A DNA stretch of 64,000 nt from VGJV01 sp964555255 (GCA_964555255.1 CAZKRG010000001.1:3992-67991); one strand, 5' to 3'. Positions 23,391-32,317 are shown, numbered from the stretch's first letter. Translations and numbers: made by a program. The notes: a model not told the origin generated them from the letters alone.

Positions 23391-25118
23391 TCATACTCCT
23401 TCAGTCTCCCTTACCACTTCCTCAAGCATAACAAACCCCTGAAGGGCCTTCAGCACGCCATCCTGCCGCAACGTAATCATCCCCTGCGCTTTCGCTTCTT
23501 GGATGATAGCTTCAAGAGTAGGTCCTCGCACTACGATTTCTTTGAGCCGATCCGTCATTTCCAACACCTCAAAAAGCGCCGCTCGTCCTATAATCCCTTT
23601 CCCCTTGCACACGGTGCACCCCGGCGCATGGAATATCTTATACGGTTCTCTGAATCGAGACCTAATCTCTTCCGGAATCTCTTCAAGCGTGGATTGAATA
23701 ATTTTTGCAAGTTCCGGAGAAGGAACAGTCCCTGTCTTACATGCTGTGCAAAGCTCCCCCACAAGCCGCTGCGCGATCATCACATTCACCGACACGGGGA
23801 GAAGAAATGCTTCTACTCCCATGTCTAATAACCGGGATACCACACTTGATGCATTGTTCGTATGGAGTGTGGAAAGCACAATATGCCCCGTGAGTGCTGC
23901 CCGCACCGCGAGTTCTGCCGTATCATTATCCCGAATTTCCCCCACCATAATTACATCAGGATCTTGCCGGAGAATTTGCCGCAGCCCCGCCGCAAAATCA
24001 TACCCGATTTCGGGGTGCACTTGTGATTGATTCACTCCGGGAACGAGGTATTCCACAGGATCTTCCAAACTTACAATATTTACTTCATTATTATTGAGTC
24101 GCTGCAACACCGCATAAAGCGTCGTCGTTTTCCCCGATCCTGTAGGCCCTGTGACCAAGACCATCCCATACGGCTTCTGGAGATTTCGCTCAACCACCGA
24201 GAGACTCCTTCCCACAAGTCCTAGAGTTTCAAATGATTTAATTCCCACAGAAGGATCAAGCACCCGCACTGCCGCCTTTTCGCCGGAAGGAGTAGGAAAC
24301 GTCGCTACCCGGAAGTCGATCTCTCGATCTTGTACCGTGGTACGGAAACGCCCATCCTGAGGTACGCGCGCTTCGTCAATCTTAAGATTAGAAAGTACCT
24401 TGATGCGGGACACGATCGGCTGCGCAAGTTCGATCGGCAAAGAAGCTACCTCTTGAAGATCCCCATTGATGCGAAACCGTACACGAAGATATTCCTGTTG
24501 AGGCTCGATATGCACATCGGACGCGCGCTGCACCACTGCTTCTTCGAACGTGCGCGCCACAATATTAATCACCGGCGCATCCTCAATCTCTCCCTCGTTC
24601 ATTTGTTTAAGCTGAACCACTTTTGTAGGCTTTGCCCCAGGCTGCTCCCGAATCGCAGTGAGTGCTTTCTCGATTTCATTGCGATAGGGAGAATATTTTT
24701 GGAGCACGCGCTGCCAATCACTCCAAGAAATAATGTATACTCCGAGACTTGCGCGGTTTGAACGAGCTACAAATTTAAGCGCTTCCTGGGCTTTCACATC
24801 ATCGGGGTTAAGCATTCCCACTACAAGCAAATTCTCTTTCTTTTGAAGAGGAGCTACTCCGTACGTTCGCGCAGTAGTCTCCGGGACCACACGCAAAAGT
24901 GACTCATCAAAATGATCAATATCAATCTTCTGATAGGGAACATTGAGCATTTTGCTTTTAAGCTCCGCTACTTCCCCATCATCGACGATGCGCTTCACGT
25001 AAAGCGCCTCTTCGAGAGGACGGTTAGCGAGCAACGCCTCTCGCTGTATCCTTTGAGCAGTAGCCCCATCAATCATTTGAGCCTTTTGAAGTTCTGCAAG
25101 CAGTTGTTCTCCAGTCAT
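23391..25118 (-). CDS. pilB: Pilus extension ATPase PilB
   Basis: Assembly motor of the type IV pilus. Start placed at ATG 25118 (MTGEQLLAELQKAQMID), just after the preceding stop; 575 residues. MshEN-type N-terminal domain (PETTARTYGVAPLQ), Walker A GPTGSGKTTTLYAVL, Asp box, Walker B IMVGEIRDNDTAELA, His box GHIVLSTLHTNNA. A C-terminal zinc site is visible as CTAC and CTVC. Directly upstream of pilT in one operon. Confidence 0.95.
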   Translation of the reverse strand: MTGEQLLAELQKAQMIDGATAQRIQREALLANRPLEEALYVKRIVDDGEVAELKSKMLNVPYQKIDIDHFDESLLRVVPETTARTYGVAPLQKKENLLVVGMLNPDDVKAQEALKFVARSNRASLGVYIISWSDWQRVLQKYSPYRNEIEKALTAIREQPGAKPTKVVQLKQMNEGEIEDAPVINIVARTFEEAVVQRASDVHIEPQQEYLRVRFRINGDLQEVASLPIELAQPIVSRIKVLSNLKIDEARVPQDGRFRTTVQDREIDFRVATFPTPSGEKAAVRVLDPSVGIKSFETLGLVGRSLSVVERNLQKPYGMVLVTGPTGSGKTTTLYAVLQRLNNNEVNIVSLEDPVEYLVPGVNQSQVHPEIGYDFAAGLRQILRQDPDVIMVGEIRDNDTAELAVRAALTGHIVLSTLHTNNASSVVSRLLDMGVEAFLLPVSVNVMIAQRLVGELCTACKTGTVPSPELAKIIQSTLEEIPEEIRSRFREPYKIFHAPGCTVCKGKGIIGRAALFEVLEMTDRLKEIVVRGPTLEAIIQEAKAQGMITLRQDGVLKALQGFVMLEEVVRETEGV

Positions 25119-25122
25119 AGGA

Positions 25123-25416
25123 TTAAAATCCCAAAAAAGGATTCTTCCTCCCCGCTCTACTCGTGTCCGGGGGAGCCACATATTGCTTCAGAATTTGAAA
25201 CTGCGGACTACGCACCACCCCCTCCGGATTCAGATCAATTTTCGACACCGCCTCCGTATTTTTGAATCCTGAAGGTGCTGTAAAAGAAATGAGTTCGGGA
25301 TTTTTGAAGAAAAGATAGTACCCGGCAGTCCCCACTACCCCGATGACAATCACCCATACCACCAAGGTCATAAGACTTATGGAATGACTCTGTTCTTCTT
25401 CAATGACAATAGCCAT
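25123..25416 (-). CDS. Single-span membrane protein of the pilus operon
   Basis: 97 residues: acidic N-terminus (MAIVIEEEQ), one TM helix (about residues 14-36), then a soluble tail with two conserved-looking blocks (FKNTEAVSKIDLNPEGVVRS and KNPFLGF). It lies between pilO and pilB with 5-nt spacings. A role like PilP, linking the PilNO ring to other parts, is conceivable but not supported by motifs. Not a recognised family. Confidence 0.65.
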   Translation of the reverse strand: MAIVIEEEQSHSISLMTLVVWVIVIGVVGTAGYYLFFKNPELISFTAPSGFKNTEAVSKIDLNPEGVVRSPQFQILKQYVAPPDTSRAGRKNPFLGF

Positions 25417-25421
25417 AATTG

Positions 25422-26009
25422 TTACTGCTTCGGCTGATAATAGGTAACCACAGTCAAATCGACTTTATAAATATCTTGGGTGGATTTTCCTACCGGCACA
25501 AGAGAAAGAGTTCTCACGTCGAAAATACGGACATTGGATTCCAGCTTTTCCAGAAAGCTTTTTAAATTATCATAACTCCCCGAGAAAGAAAATTGGAATA
25601 GTAGGGTGCCGAGAGGGCGATTGAGGATTGACCCACTCGGAGGAGCGATTGCCGTAGGAGCATCGTTTTGTTGCGGAGTAATTGCGAAGGACTGAGCTCC
25701 CAGTGTTTGGTCCTGTACAAGACCTCCCAATTGAGTAAGTGCTCCCGACACATCTCTCTCGAGAGGAAGGGTGAGGCTCACTAGATTCCGAAGATCGGCT
25801 TCATTATTATAACTACTAACAAGTTGCTGGACTTTCCGCACCACTTCCTGCTGTTGTAATACAAATTGCTGCCGGGCTTGCACATCCCCCTTAATTTTTT
25901 GCGCTTCTTGGTACGCGGGCCGGATAAAGTTAGAAAAGAGGAGAAAAGCCCCTCCTATGAGAAAAAGGGAGAAAAGCACACTAAAAAGTCGTTTGGTACT
26001 CTGCTTCAT
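25422..26009 (-). CDS. pilO: PilO-like alignment protein
   Basis: 195 residues from ATG 26009, which overlaps the upstream stop by 4 bp. One N-terminal TM (VLFSLFLIGGAFLLFSNFI), a coiled-coil stretch (QEAQKIKGDVQARQQF..) and a ferredoxin-like C-terminal domain with FQFSFSGSYDNLKSFLEKLE, as in PilO. With PilM and PilN it forms the cytoplasmic-to-periplasm alignment complex. Confidence 0.8.
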   Translation of the reverse strand: MKQSTKRLFSVLFSLFLIGGAFLLFSNFIRPAYQEAQKIKGDVQARQQFVLQQQEVVRKVQQLVSSYNNEADLRNLVSLTLPLERDVSGALTQLGGLVQDQTLGAQSFAITPQQNDAPTAIAPPSGSILNRPLGTLLFQFSFSGSYDNLKSFLEKLESNVRIFDVRTLSLVPVGKSTQDIYKVDLTVVTYYQPKQ

Positions 26010-26575
26010 GAAGAAGAAAGGGTAGAAGTAGCGACAAATACCGAGGGCAAGAGAAGGAGGGTACCCGAAAATTCCCACGTCTTATCGTTTGTGAAAGAAG
26101 CGCGATCCATCGCTGCCGATTGAATCTCGGGAATACGTTCAAAAATCGCGAGTTGCTCTTCAACATCGGTGAGATTTTTCGCCACCCCCACAAAATTTAC
26201 CTTCCCCGAAGGAACATCTATCGAAAGCTGCCGAAAATATACATTTTGTTGGGTCACACGCTCCAGCCACGCGAAGAATGCGCTGAGCGACACGCGACGG
26301 TCGAGAAGATTACGGATATTCTCGAGTTGTGAATAAAATGAAATGATCTTATCTTGCTCTGTTGCGGGGATTTCTTGAACAAAAGCTTGAATTTTATCGT
26401 TTAAAGATTTCCGTTGTCTCTCAAAATACGGCCGATAGCCGAAAACAATCCCTCCATACACAAATAATCCAATGAGAAAAAGAGTGCCGGAAAAAAGGAG
26501 TAGCTGCCCCGCAAGTCCTGGTGTAGTCACTGATCCTTGGGTCAATCGATCTACTACTTTTTGAGGAAGAGGCAT
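26006..26575 (-). CDS. pilN: PilN-like alignment protein
   Basis: 189 residues. A single TM near the N-terminus (LLLFSGTLFLIGLFVYGGIV), a coiled coil, and a C-terminal fold with FFAWLERVTQQNVYFRQLSI and VGVAKNLTDVEEQLAIFER. Gene order pilM-pilN-pilO supports the assignment; the PilM-binding INLLP-type peptide at the N-terminus is not obvious (MPLPQKVVDRL). Confidence 0.7.
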   Translation of the reverse strand: MPLPQKVVDRLTQGSVTTPGLAGQLLLFSGTLFLIGLFVYGGIVFGYRPYFERQRKSLNDKIQAFVQEIPATEQDKIISFYSQLENIRNLLDRRVSLSAFFAWLERVTQQNVYFRQLSIDVPSGKVNFVGVAKNLTDVEEQLAIFERIPEIQSAAMDRASFTNDKTWEFSGTLLLLPSVFVATSTLSSS

Positions 26576-26625
26576 GAAATAATTTTCGAAGTTACTTGAG
26601 GATTATGGATTGAAAATTTCGATTA

Positions 26626-27717
26626 CTATATGAATTCTCTCATAACAAGTCCCATTGCTACAGAGAGTATGGAACCTACCTCCGGAAGGAGAGGCTCCAA
26701 TTCAGGAGCATATTCGAAACGGGTAAAGGGAGCAGCCTTTACTACTGGAAGACCTACTTCCTTCTCAAAATATCCAGCAACCCCCGCAAGGTTAGCGCCC
26801 CCCCCAGTGAGGATCACCCGTTCGGGATCGGAAACTCCAGAGAACTGGCTTCTGTAGTTAAATTGAGCCCTTTTCACCTCATTAATTATAGCATCCAAAA
26901 ATGGCAACATGATTGTGGATAATTCGTAGCTTTGACCCGCCTGCGCCACTCCGCGTTCCCGTTTAAGTTCTTCAGCGCGAAGTGGATTGATATTTAGCCC
27001 CTGTGCAAGAGCTTGCGTGAGAGACGCTCCCGCAAAATCGCTCTGAGAAATATAGCGAAGCATCCCCTGAGCCGCGAAAGCAATATTTGTGGAACGGCTT
27101 CCAATATCCACTACAATAGTAGGAGTAGGATCTTGAGCAGTAAGAAGCCGTGCAAGACCCAAACTTTCAATTTCGAGCACTCTGAGATTTAAGCCAGCTG
27201 CAGCGAAAAGCTGACGATACCGCTGAATCTGCTCGCGCGATACGGAGATAAGCAAAATCTGGTCATGCTTGTATCCCTTACTTTCGAACTCCCCCACCTT
27301 CAGCCAATCGATTGCCACTTCTGAAAGAGGTTGGGGTATATATTCCTTGGCTTGAAATGCAATCGTTTTTTTAAGTTCTTCCGGCGTCATCGAGGGAAAA
27401 TCCAAAACGGTTGTGAAAGCAGAAAATATGGGGAGAGAAGCGATAACCTCGCGGGCCCGCGGCTTCATTTTCCGCATAAGTACCTGTAATAGTTCAGCAG
27501 CTTCTTCCTCAAAAAGTTTGAGCGTGCTCGTTTGAAGCACATTATTGGACCGGAGAAGATAACCTCCAAGTTCAAGTATTCCGTAGTTCAGCAATGCCGG
27601 GAGTTTCTCTCCTCGCTTCACTTCCACTGCTTTAATCGAAGTGGTACCAATATCTATCCCAAGATAAGAAGGAAAGGTTCTCTGTCGCAAGTTGTAAAAC
27701 ACACTCCACATATCCAT
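26626..27717 (-). CDS. pilM: Type IV pilus assembly ATPase-like protein PilM
   Basis: Actin-fold cytoplasmic ring component. From ATG 27717 (MDMWSVFYNLRQRTFPSYLG) the motifs are GIDIGTTSIKAVEV (phosphate 1), VVDIGSRSTNIAFA (phosphate 2) and ILTGGGANLAGV (adenosine). 363 residues. The frame is open far upstream, but that DNA is the divergent intergenic region with comF and the extra residues are not family-like. A TATACT box ends 1 nt before the ATG on the minus strand, so the transcript could be leaderless. Confidence 0.88.
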   Translation of the reverse strand: MDMWSVFYNLRQRTFPSYLGIDIGTTSIKAVEVKRGEKLPALLNYGILELGGYLLRSNNVLQTSTLKLFEEEAAELLQVLMRKMKPRAREVIASLPIFSAFTTVLDFPSMTPEELKKTIAFQAKEYIPQPLSEVAIDWLKVGEFESKGYKHDQILLISVSREQIQRYRQLFAAAGLNLRVLEIESLGLARLLTAQDPTPTIVVDIGSRSTNIAFAAQGMLRYISQSDFAGASLTQALAQGLNINPLRAEELKRERGVAQAGQSYELSTIMLPFLDAIINEVKRAQFNYRSQFSGVSDPERVILTGGGANLAGVAGYFEKEVGLPVVKAAPFTRFEYAPELEPLLPEVGSILSVAMGLVMREFI

Positions 27718-27838
27718 AGTATACCGCAAACCCTCAAGAGAAATTTTCAATGGAGACAACTCGCATACTGAATCAAGAACCCATAGCCACGGGAAGTAAA
27801 ATGGCATACAAAAATACAGAAGAGTATTATGGTAAGTG

Positions 27839-28531
27839 ATGCTCGGCTCACTTCTTAATTTTCTCTTCCCTCCCCGCTGCCTCTTCTGCCATACTCCACT
27901 CCCCTCCGCGAAAGAAGCATTATGCAAAGAATGTACCGCCGCTATCCCTATTGAATCGACCCTCCGCTGCGGTGAATGTTTTGCACGCATACCCGAAACC
28001 ACTAAAATATGCCACAGAGACTTTCCCTATCTTTTAGGCGCTGCTTCTTCCTATCACGACCCGCGCATCCGCACGCTCGTACACCATTTAAAATTCCGCC
28101 ACGCGCATGCAGCAGCAAGCACACTTGCGAAATGTATCGAAAAATATTTTCAGCAACTTCCACTACTCACAGATTCCTTCATTGTGGTTCCTATGCCACT
28201 CTCTCCAAAACGAAAAAGGGAACGTGGTTATAACCAAGTAGAGCTCATCGCACAACACCTCTATACAACATACAAACTCCCCATAATTTCAGACGTCCTC
28301 CTTCGCACGACCAACACCAAACCTCAAAGTGAACTCCCTACCTGGAACGAACGCCGGACAAATATAGTGAATGCATTCTCGGTAATATCTCCGGAAAAGG
28401 TGCGATCACAAAACTGTCTCCTCTTAGACGATGTTTCCACCTCCGGAGCAACCTTCTTCGAAGCAGCGACTACACTCAAACGCGCCGGCGCCCACAAAAT
28501 CATCGCCCTCGCCGCCGCGAGAGCGAGATAA
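27839..28531 (+). CDS. comF: ComF family competence protein
   Basis: 230 residues (a GTG one codon earlier is an alternative start). N-terminal zinc-finger-like Cys cluster (CLFCHTPL .. LCKECTAA .. RCGECFARI), then a phosphoribosyltransferase domain with the PRPP-binding loop LLDDVSTSGATF and the upstream PKRKRERGYNQVELIA motif. ComF proteins are needed for natural transformation; its position next to the pilus genes fits DNA uptake. Divergent from pilM. Confidence 0.93.
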   Translation: MLGSLLNFLFPPRCLFCHTPLPSAKEALCKECTAAIPIESTLRCGECFARIPETTKICHRDFPYLLGAASSYHDPRIRTLVHHLKFRHAHAAASTLAKCIEKYFQQLPLLTDSFIVVPMPLSPKRKRERGYNQVELIAQHLYTTYKLPIISDVLLRTTNTKPQSELPTWNERRTNIVNAFSVISPEKVRSQNCLLLDDVSTSGATFFEAATTLKRAGAHKIIALAAARAR

Positions 28532-28706
28532 ATGCAACGAGAAATTCTTCATCTATTCGCTCCCCTGCCTCTTCAAGAATAAGCCAACACCCTCCATTTC
28601 CCCCTTTATATCAATAATTAAGAAGAGAGAAAAAATAACTTTGCAAACTTCAATACACATCACAGAGCATTTTATGACTGCGCTCGAACTATAAGTTTGA
28701 TTATGG

Positions 28707-28778
28707 AGCGGGTGAGCGGAATCGAACCGCCGTATCATGCTTGGCAAGCATGCGCACTAACCACTGTGCTACACCCGC
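28707..28778 (-). tRNA. tRNA-Gly (anticodon GCC)
   Basis: Acceptor GCGGGTG/CACCCGC, D-stem GCAC/GTGC, anticodon stem CATGC/GCATG with loop TTGCCAA, T-arm GGCGG TTCGATT CCGCT, discriminator T as expected for Gly. A CCA triplet is encoded at 28704-28706. Confidence 0.95.
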
Positions 28779-28922
28779 TAAACAAAGCTATTGTAGTAAT
28801 TTCCGACTAAGCAAGTCAATCCAAACTAGTATTTTCTCTTACAACTGTCATCCTCCGCCAACTACCTTGCATATTCTGTTTGATTTACAATCTTTTCCTG
28901 TAACTATACAACAATTCAAAAC

Positions 28923-29123
28923 TTATTGCGGCGGAGGCCCGGAAGGGCCCTTAATGAAAGGCGCTCCGGTAGGTCCATGAAAAATAGTAGAAGAAACAGA
29001 GGAAGGCGGGCTCCAAGCAGAAGAAGGCGCGAGAGTCTGCTCTCGGCGAGAAAAAAATGCGAGTAGAACAAAAACCCCGAGAAGTATTATGACCCCCACT
29101 CCCACTAAAATACGCTTTTGCAT
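28923..29123 (-). CDS. Small single-TM protein with Gly/Pro-rich tail
   Basis: 66 residues from ATG 29123 (MQKRILVGVGVIILLGVFVL): a basic N-terminus, one TM helix, then a Ser-rich linker and the tail FHGPTGAPFIKGPSGPPP. The two GPTGAP/GPSGPP units look like a conserved motif of a small CPR protein, perhaps surface exposed. Function unknown. An upstream ATG (29138) would add five residues. Confidence 0.6.
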   Translation of the reverse strand: MQKRILVGVGVIILLGVFVLLAFFSRREQTLAPSSAWSPPSSVSSTIFHGPTGAPFIKGPSGPPPQ

Positions 29124-29129
29124 ACAATA

Positions 29130-29724
29130 AGTATACACAATTCCACTCTCATTTGCAGCGTCCCCTCACAAGAGCCACACCTATTATCGGTGCTAGAGCA
29201 AGGGATGGACCCAGTCACATGCGTTCGTGAAGAAGCGGTGCCGCGGCATTCGAGTAGAAGCTGGAGATCCTGCAATTCAATGGGGTGGAGAAAACTTACT
29301 TCCAGAGTCAACTGGCAACGCCTCATGTGGATTGGGAATACCAGCGAGATGAGGAGATCAAGGCGCTCACGCTGCGAGGGGGTCAACTCAGTGACCGTCT
29401 GGGCCTGCTGACCGACGCGTTCCTTGATGACACAATCGAAAAGCAGTTGTTTGGAGAGCGGAAGGCGGCCTTACTCCATGGGCGCAAGGGACTGGAGGAA
29501 AAAACAGCAGAATTACGACAGACTGGATAGGAGAGGCAAGACAAGCTCGCCGAATTCCTTGAACTCGCCGGAACCGCGTCGTTGCTATATAAAATGGCTC
29601 TGGCGAGTGAAAAACGTGATTTGGTCAAAATTTTCACCTCGAACCGGGTTTGTTGACGGAAAAAACGTTATATTTACGCTCTCAAATCCGTTTCGAGACG
29701 CGCAAAACGCACCAAAAGTTCAAA
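29130..29724 (+). pseudogene. Large serine recombinase, degraded C-terminal part
   Basis: Pieces in different frames: a Cys-containing block (CSVPSQEPHLLSVLEQGMDP .. VTCVREEA), a coiled-coil segment (LLTDAFLDDTIEKQLFGERK, HGRKGLEEKTAEL), then KLAEFLELAGTASLLYKMAL, SEKRDLVKIFTSNR and, after another frame change, DGKNVIFTLSNPF. This matches the end of serine integrases from CPR genomes. The catalytic N-terminus is absent. It ends 4 bp from tRNA-Arg, a likely integration site. Confidence 0.75.
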
Positions 29725-29727
29725 CGG

Positions 29728-29799
29728 TGTCCCCACGAGGAATTGAACCTCGATTTCATCCTCCGCAGGGATGCGCTCTATCCGTTGAGCTATGGGGAC
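29728..29799 (-). tRNA. tRNA-Arg (anticodon GCG)
   Basis: Acceptor GTCCCCA/TGGGGAC, D-stem GCTC/GAGC, anticodon stem CATCC/GGATG with loop CTGCGGA, giving anticodon GCG. T-arm CGAGG TTCAATT CCTCG, discriminator A then CC. Most bacteria decode CGC/CGT with an ACG anticodon converted to inosine; a GCG anticodon does not need TadA. Confidence 0.9.
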
Positions 29800-29825
29800 A
29801 ATACTGCATCCTCACAACATCGAAG

Positions 29826-30305
29826 CTAAAAACGAAAAAATTCTTCAATTACTTCGACAAAGGAGCGGAAATCTTGCGTCTCCGGGCACCATAGAGAAAT
29901 TTTCTTCTTAAACCCAGCGAACACATCTCGGGGAATAAAAATTCGAAGAGGTGGCCGCAATCCATTACGAAAGCGGAGAAATACCGTGAACCCGCCCTCT
30001 TCTTCCTCTGTGCTAAAACTTGCGAAATCCTGCCAAGCATAATGCATCCGATCATTAATATTCAATTCTTTCATCTCCGCCCGGAATGTCACAAACTCTG
30101 GAGTACGACTCCCCCAGGTAAGTACCAATATTTCAGCAATCACCACAAACACTCCAAAAAGAAAGTTTCTTCCCCATGCTGCTACCGCAAGTAAGAGTAC
30201 CGCAACAATAATGGTAAGCCAATACCAGGAAACCCCTTTATGCCAATAGGTAAATTCAGGGGCCCGCCACTCAATACGGTCATTATTAGGATTGGAATCA
30301 GGCAC
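29826..30305 (-). CDS. Membrane protein of unknown function
   Basis: 159 residues. After a polar N-terminus (IEWRAPEFTYWHKGVSWYWL) come two adjoining TM helices (about residues 28-63), then a soluble domain (RMHYAWQDFASFSTEEEEGG .. GLRPPLRIFIPRDVF) that resembles a PH-like beta-sandwich. Common CPR architecture; no function known. It sits between tRNA-Arg and the divergent sigma-factor operon. Confidence 0.65.
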   Translation of the reverse strand: MPDSNPNNDRIEWRAPEFTYWHKGVSWYWLTIIVAVLLLAVAAWGRNFLFGVFVVIAEILVLTWGSRTPEFVTFRAEMKELNINDRMHYAWQDFASFSTEEEEGGFTVFLRFRNGLRPPLRIFIPRDVFAGFKKKISLWCPETQDFRSFVEVIEEFFRF

Positions 30306-30366
30306 TTCTCCATCCTAGACCCTCTCCTTAAATTAATCCAGTACCACCGGAATTACGACAAAATCT

Positions 30367-30395
30367 TTGACGCAAAAGATCAAAAACAATATTAT
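30367..30395 (+). promoter_or_regulatory. Promoter of the ECF-sigma operon
   Basis: TTGACG (30367-30372), 17-nt spacer, TATTAT (30390-30395), close to the housekeeping consensus. The predicted transcript start near 30402 lies 78 nt before the sigma-factor ATG. There is no sign of an auto-regulated ECF-type AAC/CGT promoter. Confidence 0.65.
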
Positions 30396-30432
30396 TAAGA
30401 TCACAAGAACGTTACCGCGGAGGTGAAATAAC

Positions 30433-30501
30433 ATAAGCAAAAAACGTATAGTAACTAAGACTGATTATATTCGTTTTCTATGGTGGATGAGCGCAAAATA
30501 A
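30433..30501 (+). CDS. Possible 22-codon leader peptide, AUA start
   Basis: A strong Shine-Dalgarno GGAGGTGA (30419-30426) is not positioned for the sigma-factor ATG (30480), which is 53 nt away with no SD of its own. Six nt after it an AUA opens a frame SKKRIVTKTDYIRFLWWMSA that ends in TAA at 30499-30501, overlapping the sigma start in another frame. Translation of this leader could couple to the sigma gene. Speculative: AUA starts are rare. Confidence 0.3.
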   Translation: MSKKRIVTKTDYIRFLWWMSAK

Positions 30502-31010
30502 TTAAAAGCGCCGTCGCGGGTGAGGCCTCGGCTTTTGGCAAACTCTATGATCAATATCAACCGCAAATTTATCGGTTTATATTGTTCAAAGTAGGCCATC
30601 GTGAGGAAGCAGAAGACCTCACCCATGAGGTATTTGTGAGCGCATGGCAAAATATAAGTAAGTACCGAGATTTCGGTTTCCCTTTCTCAGGATGGTTGTA
30701 CCGGATCGCCCGGAATCGAGTTATCGACCATTATCGAACAAAAAAAACTCCTGCCTCAATTGATGATATAGATCCAGAATATTTTGCAGTCCCTACCGCC
30801 ACTCCAACCACACTTGAGGAAAAATTGGAAATCGAACGTGTGCGGAAGGCGCTCACACACCTGAAACCCGAGTATCAAGATGTTCTTATTATGCGTTTCA
30901 TCGAAGAACTTTCCCTTAAAGAAACTGCTGCTGCCCTCGGTAAAACCGAAGGCGCAGTAAAACTTATGCAGTACAGAGCTATGAAATCCCTCCAAGAATT
31001 AGTGCAATAA
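30480..31010 (+). CDS. ECF-type RNA polymerase sigma factor
   Basis: 176 residues with sigma-2 (ASAFGKLYDQYQPQIYRFIL, DLTHEVFVSAWQNI, region 2.4 RIARNRVIDHYR) and sigma-4 (HLKPEYQDVLIMRFIEELSL, KETAAALGKTEGAVKLMQYR). No regions 1 or 3, so group 4. The next gene is a TM protein in the place of an anti-sigma factor, followed by a secreted protein; the three form an operon ended by a terminator at 32.3 kb. Confidence 0.93.
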   Translation: MVDERKIIKSAVAGEASAFGKLYDQYQPQIYRFILFKVGHREEAEDLTHEVFVSAWQNISKYRDFGFPFSGWLYRIARNRVIDHYRTKKTPASIDDIDPEYFAVPTATPTTLEEKLEIERVRKALTHLKPEYQDVLIMRFIEELSLKETAAALGKTEGAVKLMQYRAMKSLQELVQ

Positions 31011-31021
31011 AATAACATATC

Positions 31022-31516
31022 ATGAGTCTGCTCACCACCCTAAAAAAGATGCGCGAAATACAACCCGACCCGCATTACCAAGCACGGTCCAGGAGCATCG
31101 TGTTGCGCACGGCCTTTCCGCAACCCCCTATTCGTGCTGTATGGAAATGGTTCATAATAAACATAGAATCTGCAGCTTCGCTTGCGCTTGCAGGGACACT
31201 CCTCTTTCTTGTATTTTCGGGATTTTCAATTTGGAAGTCACTCTCTCCCCTAGGAATTGCCCGACCAGATCTGAATGCACTACGAGCAGAAGCAGAAGCT
31301 ATCGATATTCAAATTCAACTCGCCAACCTCAGTTATCAAGAATCCACAGTCTCCCTCCTCGCCCCCGCATCATCCCCAAAAATTTTAGAATTAGAAAAAG
31401 AATCAGCAACAAATGCCTCCAATAATTCACTTTCGACAACCTCCTCAAGATTTACCGACACGCTTTCCACCTCCACTCTTTCTATCGACAGCGCGCTCGA
31501 AAAATTAGCGCAATAA
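31022..31516 (+). CDS. Membrane protein, candidate anti-sigma factor
   Basis: 164 residues, 11 nt after the sigma gene. A cytoplasmic N-terminus of about 40 residues (PDPHYQARSRSIVLRTAF), one TM (about residues 48-68) and an extracytoplasmic Ser/Ala-rich tail with a coiled-coil segment (ALRAEAEAIDIQIQLANLSY). Topology and position fit a transmembrane anti-sigma factor, but no zinc-binding anti-sigma motif (HxxxCxxC) is present. Confidence 0.55.
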   Translation: MSLLTTLKKMREIQPDPHYQARSRSIVLRTAFPQPPIRAVWKWFIINIESAASLALAGTLLFLVFSGFSIWKSLSPLGIARPDLNALRAEAEAIDIQIQLANLSYQESTVSLLAPASSPKILELEKESATNASNNSLSTTSSRFTDTLSTSTLSIDSALEKLAQ

Positions 31517-31520
31517 AAAT

Positions 31521-32276
31521 ATGAAGCGTTTTTTTGCTATCCACGTGCCGTGGCTTGCGCTTCTTCTCTCCCTATACACCACCCATGCGAGTGCCGCCGC
31601 GACAAATTCCTTCTGTGCACTAGATGCACAATCATTCGCGGCACTCCAAAAAATGAATTCGAATGCTCCCGACTCCATTCAGATTGAACTCCAAACCAGA
31701 AAAGAACTCCTCCAAAAAGTGCTCGCCTGCCTTCAAAATGAAGCAGAGGCCGCTCGTGAGAATATTACGAGCGTCTCCACCGCTGACTCAAACATGCAAG
31801 TGATACAAAATAATCTCATTGCCGCCCTCGATAACGCCGATCGGTTCTACGCCAACGAAAAAAATACGGTGCCGGATGCCGGTTTGTATTCTGCTAAGGA
31901 AATCGCTGCCACCACAAGAGAATGGCGCGCGAATACCTTCCTCCCAGAACTCGAGCGGATAGACATGTTCGTCACTTGGGCAAATAATGAGAGCTTTCTC
32001 ACCACTGCAAAAAACCGCCTTCAAGATTTGAACCGTAGCGTGCAAATACTACAACTTGTGGAGTACTCCGACGATATCCAAGCACTCCTTAGTAAAGCCG
32101 GAAGAAGCTATTCTTCAGCCCGCTCCTTCGAAGACCAAGCGCGTGCTGCATTTATAAACGGCACCGACCCCTCTTCTCCCTTAAAACTCTCTCTCGAAGC
32201 GCTCGCAAACACCTACAACTCTTTTTTGGATCTTAGCAATACCATCACCACGCTCCTCCCGCGAGGTAAAAAATAA
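31521..32276 (+). CDS. Secreted helical protein of the sigma operon
   Basis: 251 residues with a clear signal peptide (MKRFFAIHVPWLALLLSLYT, cleavage after ASA about residue 25). The mature part is almost all helix, with two Cys (about residues 32 and 74) and patterns such as LLQKVLACLQNEAEAA and DLNRSVQILQLVEYSDDIQA. Likely an extracytoplasmic effector or sensor for the sigma/anti-sigma pair. No family recognised. Confidence 0.6.
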   Translation: MKRFFAIHVPWLALLLSLYTTHASAAATNSFCALDAQSFAALQKMNSNAPDSIQIELQTRKELLQKVLACLQNEAEAARENITSVSTADSNMQVIQNNLIAALDNADRFYANEKNTVPDAGLYSAKEIAATTREWRANTFLPELERIDMFVTWANNESFLTTAKNRLQDLNRSVQILQLVEYSDDIQALLSKAGRSYSSARSFEDQARAAFINGTDPSSPLKLSLEALANTYNSFLDLSNTITTLLPRGKK

Positions 32277-32301
32277 AAACTCCCCAGGAAGGGGAGTTTT
32301 T
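32276..32301. terminator. Bidirectional terminator between sigma operon and HU
   Basis: AAAACTCCCC (32276-32285), loop AGGAA, GGGGAGTTTT (32291-32300). T-rich on both strands, so it can end the plus-strand sigma operon and the convergent HU gene. Confidence 0.85.
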
Positions 32302-32317
32302 GAAGAGATCAAAAAAC

